Assembly (NCBI RefSeq): GCF_021018895.1
Contig: NC_079386.1
Span: 868,001-932,000, forward strand
Direction: 5' to 3'
DNA length: 64,000 nucleotides
From: Seriola aureovittata
Taxonomy: Eukaryota > Chordata > Actinopteri > Carangiformes > Carangidae
How positions within the stretch are numbered: the stretch's first letter is position 1; every line of letters starts with the position of its first letter. Positions 13,080 through 25,469 of this stretch are shown piece by piece. A program made the position numbers and the translations under genes. A model generated the notes under the pieces. It was given only the letters and a program-made list of their open reading frames with translations. It made no database searches and was not told the origin of the DNA.

Positions 13080-13141
13080 CTGTGTGTGTGTGTGCGTGTG
13101 TGTGTGTGTGTGTGTGTGCGTGTGCGTGTGCGTGTGTGTGT
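13080..13141 (+). repeat. GT/CG alternating array beside the ank2 promoter
   Basis: An unbroken run of alternating pyrimidine and purine with several GCGTGTGCGTG steps, ending about 330 bp before the exon 1a start codon. Such CG-containing GT runs favour Z-DNA under supercoiling (established knowledge). A role here is inference. Confidence 0.85.
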
Positions 13142-13330
13142 TCATGCGCGTGTGGCGACTATTTTGGTTCGCCAGCGAGGCTTCCAGATAAACACTGGTG
13201 GCAGCTGCTGCCATAGCAACACCATTGTGCTCCCTCCTCCCTCCCCACTCTCTTCTCTCCTCTCCCTTCCCGACCACTCCCCCCTCCGCCTGGCTCGCAC
13301 ACTCAGAGACTGGGGACCAGAGAGGAGAGA
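13142..13330 (+). promoter_or_regulatory. ank2: probable promoter of ank2 exon 1a
   Basis: This segment between the GT/CG array and the leader is richer in GC than its surroundings. It has an E-box (CAGCTG, 13202-13207) overlapping an RFX X-box-like site (13207-13220), then a C/T-rich run at about 13228-13290 (CCTCCTCCCTCCCCACTC and similar). No TATA element is seen. It lies about 140-330 bp before the start codon. The promoter role is inferred from position and composition. Confidence 0.5.
13207..13220 (+). promoter_or_regulatory. RFX X-box-like site before ank2 exon 1a
   Basis: GCTGCCATAGCAAC fits the RFX-factor consensus GTNRCC-N2-RGYAAC at every defined position except the second (C for T). 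RFX factors bind such paired half-sites in ciliary and neuronal promoters. The site lies about 250 bp upstream of the exon 1a start codon. Binding is inferred from the motif only. Confidence 0.5.
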
Positions 13331-13467
13331 GGTCAGCTCGCTTCGTTTCACTGAGGAGGAGGAAACAGACGAGACGAGTGGCGAGAGAAGACAAGAAGAA
13401 GAAAAAGAAGAAGAAGAAGAGGAAGAGGAATAAACAGGAGTGAAAAGTGGTTGTTTTGGGGAAGAGA
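13330..13467 (+). other. ank2: inferred 5' untranslated leader of ank2 exon 1a
   Basis: The stretch before the exon 1a ATG is purine-rich (GAGGAGGAGGAAACAG, then a GAAGAAGAAAAAGAAGAAG-type run at about 13393-13430), unlike the pyrimidine-rich block before it. Three in-frame codons after the run comes the TGA that isolates the start. The change of base composition near 13310-13330 suggests the transcript starts around there, but no initiator is clear and there is no TATA box. The 5' limit is inference. Confidence 0.5.
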
Positions 13468-13554
13468 ATGAGTGAGGACAACCACTCCCACTACAGGCTG
13501 GACCCCAGCGATCGCCTCAATGGGCTGGGACAGAGGAGAAAGAGACCCAAGAAG
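13468..13554 (+). CDS. ank2: ankyrin-B (ank2) first coding exon 1a, partial CDS
   Basis: This exon encodes the 29-residue start of ankyrin-B, the adaptor that ties ion channels, transporters and adhesion molecules to the spectrin cytoskeleton. The peptide begins MSEDNHSHYRLD and ends NGLGQRRKRPKK. The end matches the vertebrate ankyrin-B N-terminus as I recall it (NGSSQRRKRPKK followed by SDSNASFLRAARAGN in exon 2). The ATG has A at -3, and an in-frame TGA lies nine codons upstream (13441-13443), which fixes the start. The exon ends in phase 0 at AAG|GTAAAT; reading on gives a stop within four codons, so splicing is required. The donor lacks G at +5. The ankyrin repeats, ZU5 and death domains are not in the window. 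Ank2a and ank2b cannot be told apart from this. Confidence 0.85.
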
Positions 13555-16500
13555 GTAAATGAATAGATGGAGAGCCACATGGTACAGAGAGTGAGGAGAG
13601 CTGGGGCAGAGTAGGTGGAGAATAGTGAAGGATGAGAGTGTTTGATTTATTTTTCTTCTTTCTGGCTAGAAAAAGGAAAAAAGAGTGTTTTTGTTGTGAG
13701 TATTGTTGAGGTCGTGTTAAAGCTTATTCCCTTCACCCCCTGGAGAAAAGCTGTTTCCCAGTGGGAACTCTCCAGCTCTGCTGATTCCACCTTTATTCCT
13801 CCCCTGATGGATTACTCCTCCACCGCTCCCTCACATCCATTCTGCCGCCTGTCTTCTCCCTCTCTTGTTCTCTATCTGTCAGTGTGTTGTTGTTGTTGTG
13901 AACAAGGTGGTGAGTAGTAGGAGGAGGCTCCTCTCACATGCTGTCAGGGTGGGTCCCTGCTCCGCTCTGCTCTTTGTGTTCTTCTCATGGACGTCGTTAC
14001 ACACAGAAATCAGCTATGAGAAGATTTTCCTTATCCTGTTACCCTCGTACAATGTGTCATCCATGACTGCTTAATGCTGGTTATTGTTTGGTTTTAATAG
14101 CACACACACACCCATCATCCTCTGTGTCAGCTTTCAGATTTTTTGCCTTCATAAAGACGTGGAAATGAAGAATTATTGTGAGCTTAGAATTAAATAATAA
14201 TTTTTTATTATTGTCATTTATTAATTTAATAATGTGCGTTTTATCCAGGGCTGCAGCTTGGGATCATGTTCTCTATTTATTGTTTGGTTCATAAAATCTC
14301 TGAAAATAGTGAAAATCACTATGAAAATTTTGTGGCAAATGCACAGATTTAAAAAGCATTTTTGCTCGAAAAATTACTCATGCAAATAATTAAATGTCAA
14401 AATAATCACCAATTGCCACATGTATCGTTTATTTAACTTGTCAACACCTGGCTCAGAAATTATTATTGGTATTGGTCTCACTAGAATAATTTAGTCATTT
14501 CAATTTTTATAGCACATTTCAAAGACAACTAATTTGGACCAAATGTACTTTACAAAAATTTTGACAGTAGATTAGATTATTAGAAATACATAAAAGCAGC
14601 ACCAAATGGATTTTCTTGTCTTTTCATGGTGTCATTCAGACCATGTCGTGTAGTTTTCACTGTCGACACTAAAATGCCAAAACGACAACAAATTGCTTTT
14701 CTTCCTTTACTCCCCAAACAAGTCGTCCAACCTAAGATTGATAATGCTTTCCAAAATGTTTTCTGACCTGACACCTTTATATGGTTGCAGTTTTGTTATA
14801 GGTTTACATAATAAAAACTCCATTGTTAAGAACATGGTCACGGTTACAAACCAACTTTGACCTTTTGACTTGAAGGGGAGCGGTTTGGCTTCTTGACGTC
14901 ACTGCTACATGGAAGTAGTTTATCGTGCTTGTGCATGTTGACCGTCATACTTATGCATTCATGTAAAATGTACCTGTGCTCATTTAGACATAAGTGTGTA
15001 TGTGTTTTGTGCATTTTCTTTTCTGCTCAGTATCAGTCTTCAAGCCATGCTGCCTTGCGCTTCCTTTTCCTGAACTTTGTTCCACATGTATGTGTGTGAG
15101 AATTTCAGTGACATTGCTCCTTCTACTATTTCACCATCACATACTGTAATTAGTTCACTTAATAAACACCAAATCCTTTCATGAACAAACTCTGGAGACC
15201 ACTTACCCCCCCACCCCTGCACCCCCACCCCCCCAAAAACCAAAAAAAAAAAACAAAGACAGAATAACAGAAAACAAAACACCACAGCAATTAGGATGTA
15301 GCCACACCTCCATTCATGGACCAGAATGCCTGCTGCCTTAGGGCGTGTCTGCTGGGCTTCTTTAATGAGCACCCTCCCTGGTGTTGGGTAAAATATGCTA
15401 ATGGTAGCTAGTTGCTCGTGTAGCCAACACCAGTAATAAAGTGTCATAATATATAAATAACACACACACATAAATTTACTCAATGCGTTCCCTTGTCATA
15501 CTATGAGTTTTCCCTCCTTTTCTGCCAACAATGGAGAAATGAAGTGGGTGTTATTGGTAGCCAAGTTTGCTCATTTAAAGGTCTTGTTTCTTTTTCATGA
15601 ACAATGTTGGATGATTCAGTGTTTTCAAGCTCTTGGCTGAGCGAGAGAAGCTGGATGGATGCATATGTCCAGCAGCAATATTTCTGCAACCAAAGATGTG
15701 AGACTGTGAGAAAAATAGCATCATCAGTCCCTGGTTCAAATGTGTTTAAACTGGCTTTACAGCTGGAAACGTAAGTGCCTCCTCTACTGTGATTGGTCAG
15801 TCCGTCAAAAATGTCATTGATAAGCAACTACCTCTGCTGGAAGTAGATGCTGGAGCTCAGTGGCAACTCGCCACTATGTCCAACTCTTGTGAGTTTAGTA
15901 CAAGACTAAACAGATGTCACAGTACCTTTCACACTGTTCTGTGGTGCAACGAGAAGCTAAAGAAGGAAAGACGTCAGGTGTCAGTAACGCTGAATCTACA
16001 AAAGTAAATTGTTGGTGGAAGCAGAAGCAAAGCATTTGGCAGCAGGGGGGGAATTCAGAATCAATGGATGAATTATTGATTTGCTCCCTCCCCCCATGCT
16101 TAGATAGGCACACTGGAGCGCTCACAACCACACAGTCACACACACACTAACACACACACACACACACACACGCACACACGCACGCATTTACACACCCTTC
16201 TTGTGACCTATGGAAGCTGATCTTTGCTGTGTGCGGGGGCATTGACTGATGGTGAGGTGTTGTGCTTGTGTCTGCTTTTGCAATCCTTCGTATTTGGACA
16301 CAAACACACTTGAGTTGATGTTTTTAGCCGTTAGAAAGCCTCAGTTTAATACTGTGTGTTCTTGGCTCTTTCATGAAAGCCCTAAGTACTTTAATCTGCC
16401 ACCGGCTCAATTAAAACTCTCCCCCCACACTGATCCAAAGGGGGGTTTGAAGCATAGCCCTACTGTAGCCACGCACACTACGCTTGTACATTGTATGGTT

Positions 16501-16734
16501 TGTTTCAAGGTGAGGAAGACTCAGGCCATGATGAAGATGCAGGTTTCGTTTTCTGATGAGCACAGGAAGGTTTCAGGTTTGTGGCGTTCTGTCCTGCAGG
16601 GTGAGGACAGTCTTTAAAAGACAGGTTGGTGTTTTGTTTCAGTGGATGCAGAGTCTGTGTGTTTCTGTGACTCAGCTGATTTTCCACCGGAGAGACACAA
16701 ACATATCGAACTATAAAAGGAGGAATCTCAGTCT
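13555..16734 (+). other. ank2 intron, first part after exon 1a
   Basis: No exon is recognisable. There is a T/C-rich stretch at 13780-13880 and (CA)4 at 14100. A fragment around 14499-14550 (tagcacatttcaaagacaac ... gtactttacaaaa) resembles a common fish LINE or SINE tail. An A-run follows a C-rich stretch at 15205-15265, and a (CA)n array lies at 16129-16186. Short ORFs here have no family resemblance and are treated as chance. Confidence 0.6.
16129..16186 (+). repeat. CA microsatellite
   Basis: Interrupted CA array with CG steps at its 3' end (cacgcacacacgcacgcat). Confidence 0.9.
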
Positions 16735-17130
16735 TTCTGTCCGTCTGTCTGTCTGGACAACCGCTCATCCCATCGACTTCAAACTTTGCTGGTGTAATGT
16801 TGAGGACCCAAGTAAGTGCAGTGACGACCGTGAGGTGTTTTGGATGAGTCGTTCTTTAGAAAGCCCCAAACAAACATTGCTGTTACTTGACGTGAAGAAA
16901 AGGCGAAACTAAGCAAAGAGGGAAGTGCAGCACAACAACAATTTACAGACCGCACACATGCCAGGGTTTTAAGAAAGGTGGGATTCTACGTGGAATTCGG
17001 AACAAAGCCGACCAGCCAACTCCAGCAATGACAAATAAAACTGACTGACCACACTGCAGGGGGTGCTGCTCAGGACCCAAGTGTGGAGTTGTTTGGATGA
17101 AGCTGGATTAACAGAAGCCAAGCAATCAGC
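16735..17130 (+). repeat. dispersed teleost repeat
   Basis: It begins at a (GTCT)-type run (ctttctgtccgtctgtctgt). An internal phrase is seen twice: ggacccaagtaagtgcagtg...gtgttttggatgag near 16804-16850, and ggacccaagtgtggagttgtttggatga near 17074-17101. The phrases acacatgccagggttttaa and acaaataaaactgactgacc are familiar from a percomorph repeat I recall. No coding content. Confidence 0.5.
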
Positions 17131-17939
17131 CCCTGTGACAGCAGAAACTGCACTAGTTCTGTCAAATATCAGCGAACCATCAGGATTTGCTGCCTCAGCT
17201 CGTCTCATTTATTAGCTTTTAAGCTGAGCCACAGTTATCAAGGAATGAAAAGTGTACATTAGATTTGCTTCAATCTAATGGTTACCTTCCATGTAGGATT
17301 TTTTTACATCCAGTCAATTTGATAAAGTGATTTCATGATGTATATCAGTCCCTCCAGGATTTCACCGGGTTTTTTGGGGATTGTTGCGGCTAACACACCT
17401 GATTTAGTGGCAGCTTTTATTAAAAATTGTGATGAATGTTACAAGGTCAAGTGAATGGTGAATGAAAAGATATTTTCTGCTTTTCATCTTTACTAATTAA
17501 GGATTTCATTTGCTGAGCAGCTCAGAGGCTACCGGCAGCTTCAGGCAACTTTTAAGTTGGAATGTTTTCTTGACTGTTACTTGGTGTGTGATTGACATTT
17601 GGAAATCAGTCAATACACCTTAAATGTCAATATGACAACAACGACTCTTTAGTAATGATTACAGCTTCATGCACTTAAAACTTATAACTGTATAAATAGC
17701 AACCCGATTATTTGAACTGTTGTTATTTTATTTCATCTGGAGAAACAAAGTAGTGGAGCGTCGTTCCGGTGACTCCGGGAGCTGTACACATATGGTTGCA
17801 CCAATGTTGCACGCAGTATCATTGGAGAAAACAACAATATGTGGATGTCAAAAAGGTTGACGTTGAGTATAATGGCATTTAATTCTTAATAATGTTGACA
17901 TTGAATTTGGATGCTAGAAAATGTTGCCACTGAAAGTAA
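17131..17939. other. intron, nothing recognised
   Basis: AT-rich sequence without simple repeats or exon signals that I can support. Confidence 0.5.
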
Positions 17940-18195
17940 AAAAATTGGTATAGGACTAGTCCCTCAAGGCTCTGTCTTCGGCCCCATTCTCTTCGCCATC
18001 TACATGCTGCCTTTAGATCGTTGGACATCAGCTTCCTGGCCGTCCCTCACATTACGTTTCACTGCAGAGGTGATGGTGCTCTCTCAATCATGGTCTCCAC
18101 GCTGTGGAATAGTCTGCACATGTCAATCAGATCTGCCCCACCCATCCACTCTTTCGAACCTCGGCTCAAAACATTTATTCTTGCTATTTTAGATT
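17940..18195 (+). mobile_element. non-LTR retrotransposon (LINE) remnant, internally deleted
   Basis: The first frame reads GLVPQGSVFGPILFAIYMLP, the well-known reverse-transcriptase segment just before the catalytic FADD box. Soon after (about 18015) the frame shifts and the sequence jumps to a LINE C-terminus: STLWNSLHMSIRSAPPIHSF and then RLKTF. The FADD box and the region between are missing, so it cannot encode a working enzyme. It lies in the same sense as ank2. The family is L2/CR1-like by the wording of its end; I cannot assign it further. Confidence 0.8.
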
Positions 18196-20018
18196 TTTTT
18201 GATTCTCTATGTTGATTGTGTATGTGTATTTTTCTTGATGTTTGATGTTCAGATGTGATTTGATCTAAAACTTAGTGGCAACTGCTGGAGTTTTGACTGT
18301 TTAGACTTTTTCCCTTTTCCACGCACCTTGGAAGTAGGTGCCTCTACTGTGCTTCTACACATTTGCTGTGATAACAGATAAGTATTAAGTATTGGTTGTC
18401 TTTTCCCCGGGTGGGATCATTAGCTACTAAAAGTATATATCTGTAAGATTTGGACTATTAGTCTTTAGAGAATCTTAATCCACATATACAGTGTCACTAA
18501 TTCATTCTGAATACTCAAACGTGATGGTAAGATACTCTTATATTGTATCTAACCTAATTTTATATACTCTGTCAAGTTTTCTCCAGAGTCCCTTCTGAGT
18601 CCCCTCAGATGCAAGGCTATACATGGCTCATGACTCATCTGATCACTGAGCTGATTAATGCTAATTTCCTGTGCAGTAGACCATCCACCCACCAGAATGG
18701 GCTAATTTTTAAATAAGTCCCTGAAACTCTTTCATGGGAAATTAGATCCTCATGAAATCTTGTGTACAAATGCTGATTCTGATCCCCTGACCTTTCATCT
18801 TGCAGCTATTTTCTCCTTAGAAACATTTTAATAAAACTAATGCCCTGGCCAAATTTCTGAACTTTTCTGCAGGTATTCCTTGAGAATAGGAATTGTAATG
18901 GTTCTGGTGATCTTCTTAACTTTCATCTAACTTCAACATCAAGCTAAAATTTCAGCCAGTCGTCCTACCCAAATAACAGAAGAGGTATTTTGTCAGTGCC
19001 TTCCAAAACAGCCAAAATAACCATTACAAAAATGCTTCATTTTTTTTTTTTCTTATCTGCAAATACTGTTATTAAGGTTTGGTTAAGTTCAAAGAAATCT
19101 AAAATGAAGGGCCACTTCAAAGTGTTTTCTGGAGATTTCTCTTAAACCAACCAATCAATTAGAAAAACACTGGAGTGGAAGCGATATCTCTCCTTACATC
19201 TGATCTCAGAACAATTGTTCTGTCCCATAAAGCAGCGGTAAGATATTTGATTTTAGATGTTTTATTACAGAAACCTATGAACAAAAGAGTCATACAATCT
19301 GTTATTTTATTACTCATCGATGGAATTATAGTTAAAATAAATGATTGTCCTCTTTGTTGGAGACCTCCAGGGGTTCCCAGACCCCACTTTGAGAACCACT
19401 ACCATAAAAGATCTGATGCCTGTGTGCATTCATTATATGATTTACCGCCCTCTTGTGGTGGCAGTAGGGTATTGTCTCTAAAGCTAGCTTGACTTCCAGC
19501 CGTTGTAACTATTGTTTCTGTCATTTTCATGGTTGTGACCGTGTCCCATTGACAAAGGTTGGAGCTTGTCGAGCGGAGACAAAAGCAGCCTCTTTTGGGG
19601 TATGCGCATTGAGGATAATCCTGAGATCTTTGACAGGTGACTAATTTGACAGCTTCTACCATTCTGAGATCAGTTATGATATTGCAGCATTATATGATGG
19701 ACGCTTTTGTATGGATATTTATGAAGGACATTTTCTATTAACTCACTTTTTCAATTTATCTTCCACTTCACATGGGATGAGGCAATTGGCTGCCACTCCT
19801 ATTTAAGATGGCTCCTTTTTGTTGGAGAACCATTTGCCTGATGAATGTCTAAGACCAAAACATTGAAATAAATTGATTGCACATCATGTTTTGATTGCCA
19901 CTTTGGATCCCACATCCTGTTCCTACGCACCTGCTTCCCAGAATAGATGTTCAAAGTTTTCCCTTGCATTACAGCATTATACACATGCGCAAATGTGTGT
20001 GGAAATTAGACCTGCGGA
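18196..20018. other. intron, mostly unassigned, with small repeat pieces
   Basis: No exon seen. A T-run lies at 19041-19051. 19368-19402 (caggggttcccag ... tttgagaaccacta) looks like the two termini of a hAT-type element pushed together (low confidence). 19825-19930 has the phrase gcctgatgaatg ... ccaaaacattgaaataaatt that recurs in altered form at 46195-46290. Confidence 0.4.
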
Positions 20019-20283
20019 TTAAAGGGATAGTTCGGGTCATGTGAGGTAGCCATGCATAGTCGGTACATTACCCACAGTAGATTCTGTTCAGCACGCTCAC
20101 AGTTAGGAAAGCTGACAGGGAGCACCAGGCAGATTTTAGACACTAAAACACCCACTGAAACAGTCCAATATCTGTTTAACTGTAGCTTCATTTAGAATAT
20201 TTTCAGCGGTTTATCTTCTTGTGAAAACAGCACTTTCCTTTTCTCACACAACCCCATGTCAAAAAACCTGAACTATCACTTAA
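20019..20283 (+). mobile_element. TTAA-flanked MITE (piggyBac-like, non-autonomous)
   Basis: The element runs TTAA-AGGGATAGTTCGGG at the left to CCTGAACTATCAC-TTAA at the right. The inner ends are inverted repeats (GGGATAGTTCGGG versus GTGATAGTTCAGG), and the flanking TTAA on both sides fits the target-site duplication of piggyBac-type elements. At 265 bp it holds no transposase. The wording is familiar from abundant fish MITEs. The - strand ORF at 20006-20191 lies within it and is chance. Confidence 0.75.
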
Positions 20284-23200
20284 GCGTTAAGGCAGCAGCA
20301 GCAGCAGCAAATAAATAAGCTAATTACACTGATTTATCATCTCTGTGTGATATCTGCTGTAAGTTTTAGAGGTTTGAGACAGAATATTGTTACAGGAGTA
20401 GAGCAGCTCCTTTCAGGAATAGATCAGAATGAAGGTTATGTGTGTAGTGGGCAAGAGAGACAAAGAGAGAGAGAGAGCAGTGAGGCTGGCAACCAGAGCT
20501 CAGAGTTAGCTAGTTAGTTAGCAGTTAGTAGTTTAGCTCTAAACTTGGAGTGAGTCGTATGTGAACTTTTTGGTTTCATTTATTTTTGCAAAATTTCAAA
20601 TACACAGAAAATGACAAAGAAAACAAATAACATACAGTGCCCCCAATGGGCTTATTTAAAGCCTCCAGCTAAGTAATTTAAAAATATCCTCAAATTTAAA
20701 AAATAAAAAATGAACATACAAGAAAATAACATGACTACTTAAGAATGATGAAAAACTAATAGACTCAAAATATATATGATAAAATTAACAGCAATGATAA
20801 TAATATCAAAATAAGAACAGAAAATGTGAATGTGATGTGTATAAGTTTAACAGTTGATCAATAGTAATAATACACAAACAGCCTAATATAATTAGGCAGA
20901 GAGACTTGGAACACAGGGGAGACAAACAGAGACAGTACAGGCCTTGACTTTAAGAGAGATTTGCTGCTGCTACTGTCATGATGTTTCAGTGTGATCCATA
21001 GTTTTGACAGTGATGTGGTAATGGGGGCTCATCTCTACTTATCTGTAAAAGTCACAACACTGATGCCCATAATTATAATAATTCATGGATAAATAAAAAA
21101 AAAAAAGAATGAATTTGATCATTTAAACATACAGATTTAAGCAGGTAGTTATTGAGGATAAAAACACGAATAAACCTACAGGCGTATTTCCATAGTGGTC
21201 GTCCACATTCAACAAACAGCTTTTTGAGATTTTTTTTAAATTCCAATGAGCATTTGCCCAGTTTTATTCTCAAAGTTGGGACTTTTCTAGTAATTTCAGT
21301 GTTGGACTTGGTATCAAGAGAAGTCTAATTTAGCCAAAGTGACCATTTCCCTGACGAAGTGCCAGACCCAGTCAGTCAATGAGCGTCCGGCCGGCTTTAG
21401 CACTGTATTGATGCAGGTTGACAGGTCTGAAGCTCTGGGCTGAAGTGGGAGTGCTCAGTCTGACACAGAGCAGGCGTCTCCTATCTCACTTATGGACGGC
21501 CAGGGATTATTTATTGATGAGAGGATCTATCCATTAGTGATGGCTGGGGACTTGGATCAATGGAACTTCTCTGGTTCAGATGATGCAAGGTGTTTGGGCA
21601 TAGGGTTTTGAGTTTGGACTCGGTGAGAGGTCACAGTGCTGGTTTCATTTTCCAGAAAGGTCACAGGTGAAGAACTTCTCCTTTGATCCCACAGTGAATC
21701 CTGAACTTGATTGTCTAGTAGGCTGCAGTTCTGAGACACTAAGCATCCTCGCTGTCTGAATGATTAAACCTAACCCAAAAAGGTTTGACAAAAAAATCTC
21801 ACAAGAATACAACACCCCAAGGCCATGACTATATGGACAACTTTATCATTTCAAAGGGGATTATCTCTACATTTAAGGCACATTTTTCTCACCTCTGCTC
21901 ATCATAGCTACATTTCTGCCCTGGAAGTTGGCATTTCTTTCATATTACTCCCGTCGCCAGCCATAAAATATCGCGCCCCTTCTCTCTTCTCCAGCTTGTT
22001 TCACTTTTCTGTTCCCCCAGGCTTGTTTCCATGGCACCTGTGGCCTACATCCTGTCTTCAGACACACAGACACACTTTCTTGCACTTTTGACGAGAGGAA
22101 ATACAAAAGACAATATTGCTATCTACCAGTGGGATTGATTGACTCATGAATTCATGTGTTTTGTGGCTGATAAACAATGAAATTCCACTGATAGTAAATA
22201 AAAGTTCTCAAAAAGGCAATGATGTTCGGTTAATTGGAGTTATGATTTGGTGTTCTGACTGACTGCATTAGTTGGACAGAACCTGTCTGATTCTTTTGAT
22301 GTGGGCAATCTAGAGATTGATGAATACAGTGTGTGGTGTTGAGAGGACACATTATCCAGTTATGGAGAAACGCATATCAATGCAAGGTGCATATGTGCTG
22401 TTACCAGAATGTGATTGGTTCTGCCTGAGCACCTCTGGACAAAGTCTGGCTTGCATTGCATTTGGATCTTAGGTGGGTGTAAACACATTCTTTGACATCT
22501 ACAGCTGATTTGCTGCCACCTCAAATTAGTCATGTGCAGGCAATCTCAATGAGGATAATGGGATCTCATTGAAAATACCAGAACGCAAAGGCAAGATCAG
22601 ATCGTTAATGTGAAAAAAGGTTTTATTACTGTCCGTTGTGAAGCGGACAGTGTTACAGGAGATCAATGCTTACTTTAGTTCAACAAACAACATTTCCCAT
22701 AAGCCCTAGACCATTCCCAGTTAAATGTCTCCAACTTCACAAATTGAGGCAAGTTTGAGTGAAAGTCAAGAGGCTGCAGCTGAGACATGTCTGTAATAGC
22801 TAAAAAAAAGCAAGTTAAAGTCTTTGTGTGCTAACAAGCTACTCATTGAGTAGCTTGGTTAATATCAAAAATTTTTCAGCTTGTAATAACTACTACAAAC
22901 TTCTATGAGCTGCACAGATACTCATGTATATTAGAATCTATCTTAACAAATACTAAATGACAGATTTCATTGACCTTGAAAAGTTCATGGAACAATAGTT
23001 AGCCAGTAAGTAGCATTCAGACTCCATTGCAGTTTTACAGTAGCTTGATAAGAGAATAAATTGATCAAACGTCTACAGCAGTATCTATCTAAGTTTGATT
23101 ACATTAGCTAACATTAGCCATCATAAGCCACTGGTCATACCAGAGAAGGTTGTAGCTGTTAAACCCTCGGTGTATTGAACTGAACTGTGTGTTTTCTTGT

Positions 23201-23625
23201 TTATGAAGTCAACTTTTTATTTCTAAGTAAAACAAAGTGAATTATTTCTTCTTGCTTTAAGATGAAGCTGTAGTTTTTAATCTTGAGGGAATACGTAAAC
23301 CGCGGTTCTAATTCAGCTTCCTCTGGCTCACATGAATTATGTCGGGGTCTAATTGCTTTGCTTTCGATTTCCTGACTGGAAATATTGTTTATGGACAGAG
23401 TTTATGCTGAATGAGGTTTTTTAATGCAGAGAGGAGGAGGATTTAGCTTCCCAGCCTCTGGTATGAGATGGAACTGGGAGCTATTGACCCGCAGCAAATC
23501 TCTCATACTGGTGTGTGGTTTCCTGTTGCTTCAACCATCCTTCACCCTCAGTGGATAGAGATGAACAGAAAAACACTGAATGATAACAAATCACTCTTAT
23601 AAAATCTACCAGGTTACAACAGTAT
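20284..23625. other. intron, no exon seen; A-rich block
   Basis: (GCA)5 lies at 20292-20308 and (GA)n near 20461-20478. 20560-20880 and 21090-21290 are strongly A/T-rich and may be old retroelement tail sequence. 23280-23560 is free of simple repeats and has several TAATT-type sites; it is the best local candidate for a conserved non-coding element, but that is a guess. Confidence 0.4.
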
Positions 23626-23640
23626 ATGTGTGTGTGTGTG

Positions 23641-23683
<43 letters not shown>

Positions 23684-23724
23684 TGTTTGTGTGTGTGTGT
23701 TTGTGTGTTTGTGTTTGTGTGTGT
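23626..23724 (+). repeat. GT microsatellite
   Basis: GT array of about 100 bp with TTG, GAG and TTTG interruptions. The - strand ORF over it is Thr/His-rich and not a gene. Confidence 0.95.
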
Positions 23725-25469
23725 AAGGCTGGGATTTAACCCAGAGGAAAGCTTCCAGTGATCACCATGCCAGAAATGGCCTTGACCCAGCTTGATTAAA
23801 AAGCACACGGTTCAACCTTTGCCTGAAGACAGGTGTGTGTGTATGGATGTGTTTGGTGTTTATTAATCTCCCAGGCCCGCCTACATGTCATTCTAATATA
23901 CACTTCATACAGCAGAAATACAGTAGGTCTTATTAGATTTACAGCATTAGCTCATCTCCATCCAATGAAATCTCAAGGCTACAACTCCAACTGAGGCCTG
24001 GAACTGAATACAAGGTTTCTCCGTCTGTCTTCCTAAATGCTCTTTTCCAACAAATTCACAGTCACAAACCTCCATTCTGTTTGTCTCTTCATCACCATTT
24101 ATCTCTCTCACTCTAAATCTTCCTCTAATCTCTTATTTACTACATGATGGAAAGAATTACTGAACGAATTTCAACATTCCTTTAAAAGACTGAATTCCCT
24201 GTGTAGATTTGGTGCTGTTGTTGAGCTGACCACAGGTTTCTGGTCAGGATTTGTCAGTTCATGCATGGTTTGTGGTCACCATTGATATGGAGGTTAAGAC
24301 AATAGGGATGTCCTGAACTGATGAAGACTGGACTTGATCATGTAATTTCTAATGAATAGGAATGAATTAAGCAAAGCCAAGTAAGAAATGGATTTTTGTT
24401 TATTATGAAACATACAGGCACTTTGAGGCCTAATAGCCTAGTCTTTTAGTCTACTAAAAAAATTCTGTAAACAGTCCACTTACTCATTTTCAAATAGAAA
24501 GTTAAAGGAAAGGTGTGAAAGCTCCTCTGACCAGGACATTAGATGGTATATAAGATATAAAGCTATCACATCTAAATCTTCCCCCAATGTCCATTACAGT
24601 CAACAGATGAAGGGAATGTTTGAGACATGATAGCCGTGGCACTCCATTGGTGTCAACTTCTATAGACATTTCTCTACATTTGCATTCTGTTGTGTCTGCA
24701 TTATCTTAAATTTGCATTACATTGTTTTGGCACTATGTTGTACTGAAATTTTGCTGACTTGCTGTTGTGTCAGACGGAAACATCCAAACTCAAACGAGGC
24801 CAACATCCACTTCCTGATGGATGGATGGTGCCTTAGTGTTCATATAGAGCCTGAAAAAAGCTTTGATCTAAACACCGATTGCAACTACAGGTTTGACACA
24901 TTATTATGATCACAAGTGTGTGCAGATAGTGTAGTGTTAGTGTTGTGTGTATGGAAGATTTTGCCATGGGGTTTGAATGACATGGGGTAAAATAAAAGGG
25001 ATCAAAACACCCAACGGACAGGAAAAGCAATTATAGCAGGAAATAAAAACAGCAAGTGACTACAAAACCTTATTTCAAGCATATATAGGTGTGGTTGGTT
25101 GACTTGACTCACAGTGTTGGAGGTGATTTCGGTGTGATATATACAATAGAAAGAAGGGGGTAGTTGGATGGGGGTTGGAGATTGGGGGAAGGCTGTCAGT
25201 TCAGTCAAGTGTGAAGGGGAAGGAGAACAGAAGGAGGAGGAGATGGATAGACTTGATGTTGGTATTTAACACACTATAGCAGTCTGTGACAATCCTTGAG
25301 GATTTTGTATGTGCTCATCATGCTGCCTAGATGTAGGAAAAATAGCAACAAGCTGAATGCTGGAGAGCAAAAAAGTGGCTTTGAATAGTCCACAATCCAA
25401 CAACACTGTTGACAGTTACCTCATGCCAGGCCTTTATACCCTAACAACAGTGAGTAGAAAGCAGAACTA
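23725..25469. other. intron, nothing recognised
   Basis: Unique-looking AT-rich sequence. Short ORFs at 24712 (+), 24833 (-) and 25002 (-) show no domain. Confidence 0.5.

Noticed and set aside
13020..13481. 153-codon - strand ORF across the exon 1a region
   Set aside because: It is antisense to the ank2 leader and GT array; its Phe/Leu-rich part comes from the purine-rich leader.
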